DNA from: Metopolophium dirhodum
Taxonomy: Eukaryota > Arthropoda > Insecta > Hemiptera > Aphididae
NCBI RefSeq assembly: GCF_019925205.1
Contig: NC_083565.1
Location: 849,001 to 913,000, forward strand
DNA: 64,000 nucleotides
Direction of reading: 5' to 3'
The position numbers and the translations under genes were made by a program. The notes beneath the pieces were generated by a model, which ran no database searches, had not been told where the DNA came from, and worked only from the letters and a program-made list of their open reading frames with translations. This document shows, piece by piece, positions 37,501 to 47,476 of this stretch (position 1 is its first letter; each line of letters starts with the position of its first letter).

Positions 37501-38850
37501 ATACTTAACTATTTCTTAACTATAAACATATTGATATTTTATGTATGAACAAATAAATATACATTAATCAATTAAATTTTAAGACCCACATGAAACAGAT
37601 TATTGACTAATAGTGGATAAAATAACAATATGTGAATACGAATACCTATATAGTCTCGTTTAGTCGTTTATCACTATTATTATTGTAATTATTATTACCA
37701 TTTAAGTCTTGGTGTATTTCTAATATTTTCTATATTTAACTCCGATGTATGCAATGCGTGTTCAACCATATCCAACTCAGTGCCGCAATAACCACAGGGG
37801 GAGCCGGGGCAATGCCCCTGTAGAGGACCGCTAATCGTTGGCTCAAGGAGCCCCGTATCTATTTTTAATTTTTAAATAATTGCATTGTAATCTAATGTTT
37901 AAATCAAATAAAAATATTTAATTTGTTGTCGAAGAACGGGGCTTGAATATCCATAATAATATCCATATTTATCTATAAATGGTCATTAATATCTTAGTGC
38001 TACGAATAAGAAAAAAATGGTCACTAATCACTGTGTGGTGGGCCTTCACATTATATTTTTAGGCTTTTTGAAAAAAAATCACCATCATTATTCATTTTTG
38101 TATAGGTAACCTATAAAAAAATATTTCCCCAAGAATCCTAATTGCGGCACTGATCCAACTTATTTATGAACCTGTATGGCTGTATGTAATATTCTTATAT
38201 TAATATTTTATTCATTGTTTTTATTTTACAGTTTATATTATATTATTATAAATTTAACTAATAAAATAAAAATAAAAATACATTTTTATGAAAATTAATT
38301 TATCTTGAACTTCTGAACCCATCTCATCTTTATCTGGAAAGTTTGATTATACTTGTGTTAACTTGTGTTCAAGGCTAATTACCTATTATTAAAATAAAAT
38401 TATAAATAGTTTTTACCTACAGATATTTTAATTCAAAATGTCTCATTATATGGTTAATTTTTAAGAAACCTGGAGTTTGGTAATTTTTTTACTTAGGAAG
38501 TGCTCAAGAGATATTAATTCCAAAATTATTCAAATCAATAATTATTTATTAGTATTCATATTTCATACTATAGAAATTGTATTTGAGCAGTATGCTGCAT
38601 TTGAGGTAAATGATTGTGCAAGCCTCACATTAAATTACTTTATCCTAATGTATTACTTTATTATCTAACGCTACTATCACTTATACTATGATATCTGTAA
38701 CTAGTAAAAATTAAAAATTAAATTTTTAACTTACTGTTTTTGTATTTCTAAAGTTTCTTGTCTTCTCTTAACTTGTTGAAATTTCAATTTAATGTAAACA
38801 GGGCATGCTTTTGCACCAATAGTTTCATATGTAGAAAATCTATGTTCCAT
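31467..38850 (-). CDS. Snup: Snurportin-1 (m3G-cap snRNP import adaptor)
   Basis: Adaptor that binds the trimethylguanosine cap of spliceosomal snRNPs and carries them to the nucleus through importin-beta. Exons on the minus strand: 38850-38735, 35930-35867, 34509-34342, 34259-34059, 33985-33896, 33820-33482 and 31520-31467. Total 1032 nt, 343 aa; the human protein is 360. The importin-beta-binding segment spans exons 1-2 (RRQETLEIQKQKRDQQINER). The cap-binding domain follows: YSEWMLEVPEDIDSWIAVLC, PEGKRCCVIAQD, TVLDCVYSFKLKKYYILDII, EWMGVPYTDFD and TPGESPLVLWLKPFMIPDVL. A basic linker (SLKKKNRRFKKKKN) precedes the conserved end CMEN. The last exon is 18 codons, 2 kb away across two transposons, and is recognised by phase and by the same C-MEN ending as in vertebrates. 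Introns 1 and 2 contain further MITEs. Confidence 0.93.
31925..32655. mobile_element. TIR element inside last snurportin intron
   Basis: A 731-bp element with near-identical inverted ends of about 27 bp: CTGCCCTCCTAGTGGAACAA, continuing through GCAGTA on both sides. TATT lies directly outside both ends (31921-31924 and 32656-32659). Interior repeats of tactgc and tgtacat strings occur. There is no transposase frame. The superfamily is uncertain; a 4-bp duplication is uncommon. Confidence 0.75.
32696..33345. mobile_element. Foldback TTAA element, GAGGAYG family, copy 3
   Basis: Ends TTAAGAGGACGTTATA and, inverted, TTAAGAGGATGTTATA, with TTAA at both outer edges. The subterminal cagagacaaca on the right matches the family. 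A second TTAA element (33015-33267) is nested inside. Confidence 0.75.
33015..33267. mobile_element. piggyBac-like MITE nested in copy 3
   Basis: A 253-bp element bounded by TTAA (33015-33018, 33264-33267). Ends are TTAACACGTTCACTGCGGA and, inverted, TTAACATGTTCACTGTGGA (17 of 19). Just inside the left end is a perfect hairpin, ATGACGCC-aaaa-GGCGTCAT (33033-33052). Non-coding. Confidence 0.8.
34725..35144. mobile_element. Foldback TTAA element, GAGGAYG family, copy 4
   Basis: Lies in a snurportin intron. Left AAGGATGCTACCCAG with CATCTCCGTCTTACAAAT; right end inverted TTAAGAGGACTCTAC. The interior is clearly the same as copy 2 at 22506: tcaattgacctattatcaaactttta, atgctcatatcttgcttgaaaat and aatatcaaaactaac strings occur in the same order. 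Confidence 0.7.
35450..35900. repeat. Repeat starting with a TACAGGGTGTCCC end
   Basis: TACAGGGTGTCCCACGAGG at 35453 is the typical terminal string of several arthropod transposon families. A related start occurs at 56034 (TACAGGGTGATCC), with inverted relatives near 12555 and 59876. I cannot locate the opposite end here. Confidence 0.4.
36820..36884 (-). CDS. Snup: Possible alternative first exon of snurportin
   Basis: Minus-strand ATG followed by 21 codons (MGTSMLKCFMEIINKLDSIV...) and a consensus donor, CTCAT|GTAAGT. It leaves the same phase as exon 1 of snurportin, so it can splice in frame to 35930. The resulting protein would lack the first half of the importin-beta-binding segment. 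It could equally be chance, or belong to an unrecognised small transcript. Confidence 0.35.
37778..38152. mobile_element. hAT-like MITE with perfect 8-bp duplication
   Basis: A 375-bp element in snurportin intron 1. Ends CAGTGCCGCAATAA and, inverted, CAGTGCCGCAATTAGG. Perfect 8-bp flanks ATCCAACT (37770-37777, 38153-38160). CAGTG termini plus 8 bp are diagnostic of hAT. Confidence 0.9.
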
Positions 38851-39325
38851 TTTAAATTAATCTAAACAGTTTGGAGTAAATTGATTAATTTTTAAATTCT
38901 AATTACTAAAATTATGTTAGTTTGATAATAAATGTATTTATGGTTTCTGATGATATTAACAAGTTACAAAATATAAGAGTTCACAAACGTACCTTAGAAT
39001 TGATAATTAACAGTAATAATAACAATTTGAGTTATGTCGAAACTCAATTCAAATAGTCAATTTCAATAATATTTAAAATTATAGGTCACTTTTTACTATT
39101 AGAAAAAACCATAGAACTATTAACTATATACTAGTTAAAACCACTAACTAGTTGAAATCCACTGTGAAATAAAACTTTATAGTAATACCTATATTATCTG
39201 ACATAATATTATTTTGTGTTCAAACCAAACCGCGGCTATTATCTCTATGTCTAATGTTTATTTTTCTCTCGAGAACTATTATCAATTTTGCGTCAAATGT
39301 TTGTTCAACTATTGTTGGTCACACT
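38851..39325. other. Intergenic upstream of snurportin
   Basis: Should contain the snurportin promoter and 5' untranslated region. No gene or recognisable element; short open frames here lack any domain. Confidence 0.4.
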
Positions 39326-39353
39326 CACGGACTAAGATATATCTTAGTCCGTG
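39326..39353. mobile_element. 28-bp perfect palindrome with 8-bp direct flanks
   Basis: Arm CACGGACTAAGATA followed immediately by its exact complement. GTCACACT lies directly on both sides (39318-39325 and 39354-39361). This is the signature of an insertion made of two terminal inverted repeats and nothing else, with an 8-bp target duplication. Confidence 0.7.
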
Positions 39354-39429
39354 GTCACACTCTAACTATATGCTCTTACCATCTCTTACCATATAACAAT
39401 AATTCTATTATTTTTATTATAGTAATTCT

Positions 39430-39452
39430 CATGACAAATTAAATTTGTCATG
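39430..39452. mobile_element. 23-bp palindrome with 8-bp direct flanks
   Basis: Arm CATGACAAATT, one central base, exact complement. GTAATTCT is repeated directly on both sides (39422-39429 and 39453-39460). Same architecture as 39326-39353, but with a different arm sequence and only 76 bp away. Confidence 0.65.
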
Positions 39453-39810
39453 GTAATTCTTACTTATGTGGAGCTGTAGAAGTCGGAGGACATGACGTCT
39501 GGTTACTATTCGTGGTGGAGATTAACGTAATAATATATTATTCGGTGCTTATATGATACCATTGAACTACAAACTAATGGACAGCGTTTAGAGAGAGAAG
39601 TCAGGCCAGGCAGGGTATAGAGTGAACGAGAAAAGAAACAAAGTTGTAAAATGTATACAGTTCCTTATGTGGACTTTATGCGGGCTTGTTCACTACTTTA
39701 TGTTCTTTCTCTCTCAGTTATAACTTATAATATGGTTATATGATCGCCTAGCATTGTTCTATGCTAGCATTAAAGACAGCCGGCTGTCCATGAGCGTATA
39801 AGTCTATGTT

Positions 39811-39998
39811 CATAGGCACAATAAAATTTCAACTTTTGACTTTGGGGGGGGGGGGGGGGCTGAATATATTTTAAAGGCAAGCAGACCCTTACAATATAGC
39901 ATTTGTGTTTCTTAGATTTTTGGGAGGCTACAGCTAAGTTTTTTTTTTGGGGGGGGGGGGGGTAGCCCTTCCCCGAGCCCCTCCAATTTGCGCCTATG
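39811..39998. mobile_element. Small hAT-like MITE, GGCGCAAAT family, copy 2
   Basis: A 188-bp element with perfect 8-bp flanks TCTATGTT (39803-39810, 39999-40006). Ends CATAGGCACAATAAAAT and, inverted, CATAGGCGCAAATTGG. It contains two long G runs. Same family as 15148-15328; another fragment, agtggcgcaaatag...aagccccc, lies at 40220-40345. Confidence 0.85.
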
Positions 39999-40006
39999 TC
40001 TATGTT

Positions 40007-41288
40007 GCTATACTTTAACCCGTGTAGTATAGGAATTATTCATGTTTTTTGCGTTATTTGGAAAATATATGCATTATTTTGAACTATTATGAGTTATGAC
40101 CCTCTATAGATTTTAATAATATTTTATAGCTTGTACGATTACGCATTTATGCATGTGCATATTATGTGTATATTTCATAAATATTTTTATTTTTGTGAAA
40201 ATAATTAAATTATACAATCCAGTGGCGCAAATAGAAAAAATGTTGAGGGGGGGTTCAAGCCCCAAACATTTTTTTTTAAATTATAATATATATTATATTA
40301 TTATTTTTTGAGGGGGTCCAAGCCCCCCAAGCTGCCTACTACTGAGTCTATAACTAGTTATTTTATACCAATATAGCTTTGTTACCTACACGGCTACACG
40401 CATGTATATACCTACACATAGTAAGCAAATAATATAATATAATATGTAATGTGTAGACGGTATAATATAAGTAGTGTGTTCACTGTCCACTGTTCACGCT
40501 AAAGAGGTACCACTAAATATTTCGGTTGGGTGACATCAGATTAATATGGAGCTTTCAATAGGTTAAAATAAGTAGGCAAATTGAAATACACATTTTGAGG
40601 ACATTTCAAAATTGTAACCTTTTCGATACACGCATTCTCAATTTTAATGGCTAAAGGTTTTTCTTACAGATATTTTTCTTAGAACAATTTTTGTATAAAA
40701 CGTTTTATTCTAATTACAAAATGGATAAAGTTTTATTGAGTAAGTTTAAATTTACAATGTAAAATGTTGATGAATATGTAACTATTGTCTATTGAATATA
40801 TACTTTGTACGCCGGTGGCCAGTCTACATGAGTATGACTAGGTATATGTTTTATGTTTATATATGTCATATATCAGCAAGACATTATATACGGCTGTAGC
40901 CCTGCAGGCATCTTCATTAGTACATAGGTAATAGGTAATAGGTATATACCTATAGGTATTTGATATAATAGAAAATAATCTAGTCATATAGAGTTCAGAC
41001 TATGGATAGGTATAATACAATTTTTTTCTAACTTTTGATTTTACTTAAAGTCTAATTTAGGGGGGGGGGGGTGAGAATGGGATTAGACGCTATCAGAGGA
41101 AGATTGTTTGGCACTGTTTTAAAGTCGATAGCTCAAAGTAGGAGTTCAAACTTCACCAACATCCCCTATATGGTTATAAAGCATCACCCTATAGTTATGT
41201 ATGGGTATTGGGTACGTTTCTCTGACCCCTACATATTGAGAATGTTCAATGTTACAATTTTTTATGCAATTAATTAGAATGATACAAG
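40007..41288. other. Repeat-rich intergenic stretch
   Basis: Holds the GGCGCAAAT-family fragment (40220-40345), short taggtaatagg tandem repeats near 40925-40950 and a G12 run at about 41060. No gene. The open frame starting after the G run (41071-41277) shows no domain. Confidence 0.4.
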
Positions 41289-41447
41289 CTAGGGGCGGCT
41301 CTAGGGAGGCCCTAGGGGCCGCCCCCCCCACCAAGCTGAATTTCTAAACAATTGTATACTGTTAAAAACAAAATTACAAAAAAAATCATCGAAATTGTCT
41401 GAAAATTATGACTTGGCCCCCTAACCATGTCTCTGGAGCCGCTCCTG
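41289..41447. mobile_element. Short TIR element, GGGGCGGCTC ends
   Basis: A 159-bp element with ends CTAGGGGCGGCTC and, inverted, CAGGAGCGGCTC. Flanks GATACAAG (41281-41288) and GATGCAAC (41448-41455) match at 6 of 8. Probably an aged hAT-like MITE. Confidence 0.55.
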
Positions 41448-41967
41448 GATGCAACCAGAATATTTAGATTAGGTATACTCACCTATTTTTCAGTATTTGG
41501 ACGAATAATGAATATTTTCGTAATTTGCACGATTGCACGCTTATAGATTTTGTGTAAAGCCAACAATTTCCCGTCAGGTAAATTCATACATCATTCCCCT
41601 TCCTAGTAAATTCATTTCCCCTACAGGCCCCACAAAGGGTCAAGTAATTTGAGTTTAAACGGATAAATAGGTTGGTAAAATGACGTGCGAATTTCGGGTT
41701 TGGTTTTACACATATAATCTAAAAGTGTGAAAATTAAGAAAATAGTCCAGTAAATACATGCTATTTGTATATTGTAATTCAATTAATTACATAAAAAATT
41801 GTAGTATTTTGAATGCAGGGGGGGGTCAGAGAAATGAACTTGCTAGAGTTGACGATACTACTGCAGGTCTACAGTACACCGACAGACTTCAATATTATAT
41901 TATAGTAATGTGGGTACGAATGTGTACAAAGACAAGTCTATAGACGTCGCAGGCACTTCCACTTCCG

Positions 41968-44900
41968 TCATTGTTCTTCTTTGTCATTATCCGCTATCGG
42001 CGGCCGCGGCAATTGTGTCGGGATCTCAGGACCACGGTCATCACACACACCCGGTCCACGCCACCAGCGGTCCAAGTTCTGGTAGCTCTGGGCCGGCGCG
42101 CCGTCGTCATGTAGCATCGCGCACAGCCGACAGAAGAACTTTGTGTCGATAAACTCGCCGGAGCCCTTCCACTGAAAGAACTCATTGTACAGGTCGTCGT
42201 CAGCGTCCAACCACCGCAGGTAGTTGGCCAGCTGTTCGGGCGACTCGTAGTCGTCCACGTGCACGTAAGATCGGTCAGGTGCGAATCGCTTGTAGTCTTC
42301 ACGGCGAGCGCCCATCACGACCGGTAGAACATTATTCCTATGTGATGCGAAACGTTTACTTAATAATATTCCAATACTCAGTAGTCAGTAGCACAAATTA
42401 AAATATACTGCTGGATACCCAACGAATAACTAACTATATAAACAACTATTTTTCTAGAACCCAAACTGACTTGCCAGAACAGCTGTTAAAACTTGCTAAC
42501 TATACATCTTGCGCTTGTTGTCATATTAGTGGCAACTTTTACAAAATAATTTAACGTCAAATCTGTAAATACTTCGAATTAAATTAATGCTTAAAAGCTT
42601 TAAAATAATAATTTTAAAATAAATCATTACATTATATTTATTATATTATTATATATATTTTAAAATGATCATAGTCAATCCATTAGTATACATTATTAAT
42701 TCCCTTGGATCACTAGTATACCTTTACAGTTTACGGCTCTACAATTTTGGAAAGTCAGTTTATGAGCTCCTTATATCATGTATCGTCGGGTATCCAGTAT
42801 TCCAGTATATTTTAATTCGTGGTCCGTAGTCAGTAATATACGAAATATGTTCATGTTATTTAAAGTTAAAAATGTATTGATAATAAACGTAATCGCCAAT
42901 CGGTAAAAATATTATTTAATATTTAGGTGTACCAACGTATTACAACAACAGTTATACCGATAGCTCTAAACGTTATACATTATAATAATGAGTATTTTAG
43001 CTACATAATATATAATAATATTGTATATATTTTATAGTGTGAAACTAATTTTTTTTTAAATATAAATATGTTTTTGGGCTGGGTACAACTTTTTTTTCTA
43101 ATCGATTTTCGCTAGGCTAGTTTTTGTTACGCTTTATTTATTGCCATAGAAACACAAATAAAAAAATTAAATTAGGGTCTAGCGAATTGCTAGCAAAATG
43201 TAACAAGCTACTATAGATATTTTTCCACTGTGCAAAACCCAAAAACATATCTACGATTCCTCAACTTTTCTAATAGAGGAAAAGTATCTAGTAATATGCT
43301 ACTTATATACGAACGACATTTAATTTTTTTTTAATAATAATTATGTATTAGATATATTTATGCATATTTACTGAAGTCCGTTGACAAAAAACTTTTCAGT
43401 CACGTAATCGATACAATTTGAATTCTCGAAAGCCAAATAAAATTTGTAGTCCTGGTCCAGCATTTGTAGAAATTTATCAGATTCGATTTTTTTTAATTCA
43501 TCACAGTCACCATACACATCTACAGATATATTATATTTGTTCAACTCTCTAGCATATAATAGTTCCCTGTAATTATCAGTGTTGCAATCTGAAACAATCA
43601 TCGCCACTTGTTTCGTTTTATTTAGTGCGTAATTTCGATTAAATTGTTCAACCTGAGTCACTGACGGATCGTAATAAGCCCATCGTTGGTAAGGCGTTAC
43701 GATATCACTGTCATGACGATATGTAGCAGTCCAATTGATTAAATCATGGTTAACGTTAAGATCTGTATAATACGCTGACTCGACAATAAACAAAATCCAT
43801 ATCTGTGGAGCACACAACAATTTTATAAAGGCGGAAACTGGAAAGCTTATTTAATTAGGTTTTATGCATTTTCTAACTAATAAGAAATGTAGGTACAGTC
43901 ATTTTTACTGTTGACCTCCGCCTGAGTATAATCTAGATTTTAATTCCTACCAGAAAAGATGCTGAGGTTGAGAATCTAAGCATTTTTACTACTACAAAAT
44001 GCGAAGACAGACAAAAAAAACACACTCATCAGTCATCATTGCAAAATCAATACATTTAGATGCTCAGATTCTAAAATTTCATTTTTTAAATATACTAACT
44101 TTATTGAAATTCAAAGTTCTTAATTAATTGTTATCTAAACACAACCAGTACGTCTGCAGTTTATAGCAATTATTGAGTCATTATAATTTATAGCTGTGAA
44201 CATAGTGGCGCCCTACCAAATGGGTACAGACGTACAGTTTATAGCTTACACCCACTAGCTTGATTTAGTATATACTATATTTGTATAATATCTGTCCTTG
44301 CAGGAATTCTTCAATATTCCTAACTCTTAATTGCAGTAGGTACTGTTTAAATGATTGATCTTACTTGTTTGTCGGTCTTTATGTGACCTGGATTTGAGAA
44401 TTCATTTCGGAATAAAATTGAATCTATGTTTGAGATTTTTGATTTGTCTGTAGTAATTGTGCATCTATTTACTGGGCAATCTTTTGAAATGAATTCGTTT
44501 TGCCCGCTATCAACCATCCATTCATTAATATTGTTGTATAATAAAATTGACTTAATTGGTGCATTGATATGATCATAATGTGGTGGTACAAACATTAATT
44601 GTTCTTCCACGCGATCACTGTCTATGTGTTCCTTAGGCCACACTTGTGAAAGTTTTAACCAAGACCTTGATGGGAACAATCGAGCTTTGGTTGGTCTTAT
44701 TGTACCATCTGAAAACAAATTAGGTATAGGTACATGATACATGGTAATATTTTGGAATTTCTAATAATTATTTGTACAATATACTAGAGGGTGAAAATTT
44801 TTAATAATTAATAATATACGTCATGGACAATGCAATTATAACTATGAAATATAATATATATAGAATATAGTTATATAGATTAATGATTATCCATTTAGGT

Positions 44901-45723
44901 AGGTAAATATAAAAATTATACAACCCGTGTAGCAAGGCATCCGTAATAATAAAAATGAAATTATTATGAATTGATGAATTGTTATTACCTTTGAAATACC
45001 ACGGTAGAGGTGGGTTCGCAATTTCATTCCATTCCATTTCTTTGTTATAAGGCGTTACAGTTATAATTGGCTCCGAAAAATATGGATGGCTCTGTATAAT
45101 AATTTCGATTTATGTAATTTCACATTTACAAATTTAAATTCGTTGAATATCAATGATTAAAATTTATAATATTAAAACTAAAAATATATATATATTAAAT
45201 TGTTTAGATTGTTGTATCAAGTACCTACATTAAATTGATTAGATTTGTTATAAAGAAAAATACAAAGTATAATATTCATAATTTATAATGTTTAATTATA
45301 GTTTATGAGTAATCAAGCAGTAGCCCTAAAATTTTCGACATTTTTAAATATTCATTATATTTTTCAAAAAAATATATATTTATTTCTCGTCACACTTGAA
45401 CTGCTTCCCCTTAATTATTTTTAAAAAGGTTTCTCAAATTCTCTCCCGATTTTTTCAAAATATTTTATTGATGGAATTAAAAAAAATTCAGTAATTTCAT
45501 TAATTTAATAGAATTAAAAAAAAATTAAACAATACGAATTTGTAACTACCTGTTGATTGAAATTACCCGAAATATTCACTTTCGGTTCATTGTACTTGTC
45601 TGGTCGCTCTAACTTCTCCAAATTATATTTTATTTTAATTAACCAATACGCCGTATAAATAATATACAAAACTGAGATACATAATGCAAGAATCAGTAGA
45701 CAACGTAACTGTCGAATCGTCAT
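41968..45723 (-). CDS. Alpha-1,3-fucosyltransferase, tandem copy A
   Basis: Golgi type II enzyme, GT10, related to insect FucTA (core alpha-1,3-fucose on N-glycans by homology). Exons: 45723-45550, 45091-44989, 44708-44365, 43802-43372 and 42337-41968. Total 1422 nt, 473 aa, in frame throughout. Short cytosolic tail, membrane anchor about aa 9-29 (LLILALCISVLYIIYTAYWL), then a stem. Catalytic motifs: NWTATYRHDSDIVTPY (about 235-250), YKFYLAFENSNCIDYVTEKF (about 328-347) and, after the last intron, VMGARREDYKRFAPDRSYVH with GEFIDTKFFCRLCAMLHDDG. This copy has two extra residues in exon 4 (RELLYARELNKYNISVD), between conserved blocks. It ends in an acidic tail, NDKEEQ. Same orientation and exon phases as copies B and C. 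All key motifs are intact, so it is probably active. Confidence 0.93.
42380..42840. mobile_element. Inverted-repeat element in copy A intron 4
   Basis: The left region around 42392-42423 (caaattaaaatatactgctg then gatacccaacg) is matched in reverse by 42785-42822. The arms are about 30 bp and part of a larger foldback, with agtcagta at the outer edges. The target duplication could not be defined. A second small foldback, ATATGTTTTTGGGYT ends, lies at about 43063-43253. Confidence 0.5.
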
Positions 45724-46529
45724 AATATTTTTTTTCTTGTCTTTTTTAAAATGAATTTATTGAATATGTTTGATAGCCAATGACATATCAATAAGACTAA
45801 TAAGAATTACATTCGTTGTGGTAAATTTAATTGTTAATTTACAGCTAATAATTATTATAAGTTATGTTAAATATTTTTTATAAAAAAATCCTAATAATTT
45901 ATTTTTCGAAAATGCATTGATAGAAAAATATGTTTTCCGCTGTTCAATAGCAACTAAATAACTGTATACCTACATGGTTTTAAATGTGACTGAAATATTT
46001 TTTTATGAAACAAAATGGATGTTTAAACAACTGTTTGAAACCTACAGGCAATTTTAATAGGTACACGTGTTTACTGTATAGTGTATAATGCAGGTACAAT
46101 AATAATATATATTCATATGCATATAATTTATTATAAAAACGTATATCTAAACGTAATACTAAGCAATAATAAGCATAGTTTTTCTTTACATTTCTATAAG
46201 AAAACACATTTCCTATCAAAATGTGAAGTATAATAATAAAGTCTTAACATTGCTTTTATGGTTGTTGATATTTTTAATGATAGCTCCTGCAGTAAGTACT
46301 ATGTAAGTATTAACTTCCACTGAATGATGCTATAACTTATAACTATGATTTATAAATGGACTGCAAACATTTTGGCACCAACTGGAAATCACTGAAATAA
46401 CGTGCCTGCTGTTAATATTTAATATATTTGATTAGTAACGTTACTAATGCGTATCTTGTACAACTTATTATTGCCTATATATATATAATTCTAATCACCT
46501 CATAAAAAAAATCCATAACTAAAGGAACA
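45724..46529. other. Upstream of fucosyltransferase copy A; nothing recognised
   Basis: Must include the copy A promoter. It is AT-rich, with no motif or open frame I would defend. Confidence 0.35.
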
Positions 46530-46537
46530 CATTGGGG

Positions 46538-47109
46538 CTAAGGCTGGGCAAGTTAATGATTTTTTTTAACTCAGTTAAGTGAAGTTAATATGCATCAGTA
46601 ACAAAAAGTTAAAAGTTAATTTAACTATAGGTTAACTCAGTTAAGTTAATAGTTAATACACACTTTTTGTTAACTTTTTATTAAGTTAAAAAAAAGTTAA
46701 TTTGTTTATACAACGCTAGCGTCGCTAGCGTACTTAATTTTTTTCCAACCCAAAACTAAATTATAGGATATAGTTAATACTTCATACAGTATTTCCATAT
46801 TATAATAGTGAGATTCGAATGATATACATTTTTAACTTTAAACAATTTACGATACAAATTTTTTGGCATGAAAACGAAATAAACTGAAATAGTGAAATAT
46901 TATAAAATTAAAAACAAAGTAAATTAACTTAACTTACTTCTTAAAATGAAAAATTAACTTTTTAATTTCACGTTAATTAAGAAAGAAATTTAGTAAGTTA
47001 ACAATTAAGTTAATGAAAAGCCAAAAGTAACTAGTTAAGTTAAAAAGTTAAAATAAAATTAACTTTTTAACTTAACTTTAACTTTTTAACTCGTTAATGC
47101 TCAGCCTTG
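46538..47109. mobile_element. hAT-like MITE packed with TTAACTT repeats
   Basis: A 572-bp element with ends CTAAGGCTGGGCAAGTTAA and, inverted, CAAGGCTGAGCATTAACGAG. Flanks CATTGGGG (46530-46537) and CATCGGGG (47110-47117) match at 7 of 8. Both subterminal regions are dense with AAGTTAA/TTAACTT, more than a dozen copies facing inward, like transposase-binding arrays of hAT elements. The centre has a doubled CGCTAGCGT. Non-coding. Confidence 0.85.
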
Positions 47110-47476
47110 CATCGGGGTGTGGATGCTTATAAAGTTATAACTTAATGAATCATTTACTGGATAAATATTATAGGTATATTATGTAATACAAATATTGATA
47201 TAAATTTATATTTATTACAAGATATTTGAAATATACTAGCTTAGGAGAAGCGTATAGGGGGAAAATATCAACACAGATTAATAAAGAAAAATATAAGATT
47301 TACATTCCCCCGTCAAAAAAAAAATATTTGTCTTATAGTTGAGCTTAATATATACATCTGCGAATGATTGCATCTTCTGCAAAACTCGTTCTGAGTAATA
47401 ATGGTTGTGGTGCAGGTAAGTTGGTGTGACCGCGAAAACCCTTCTGGCTGCTAATCTTTGGTCACCCGAACACTCG

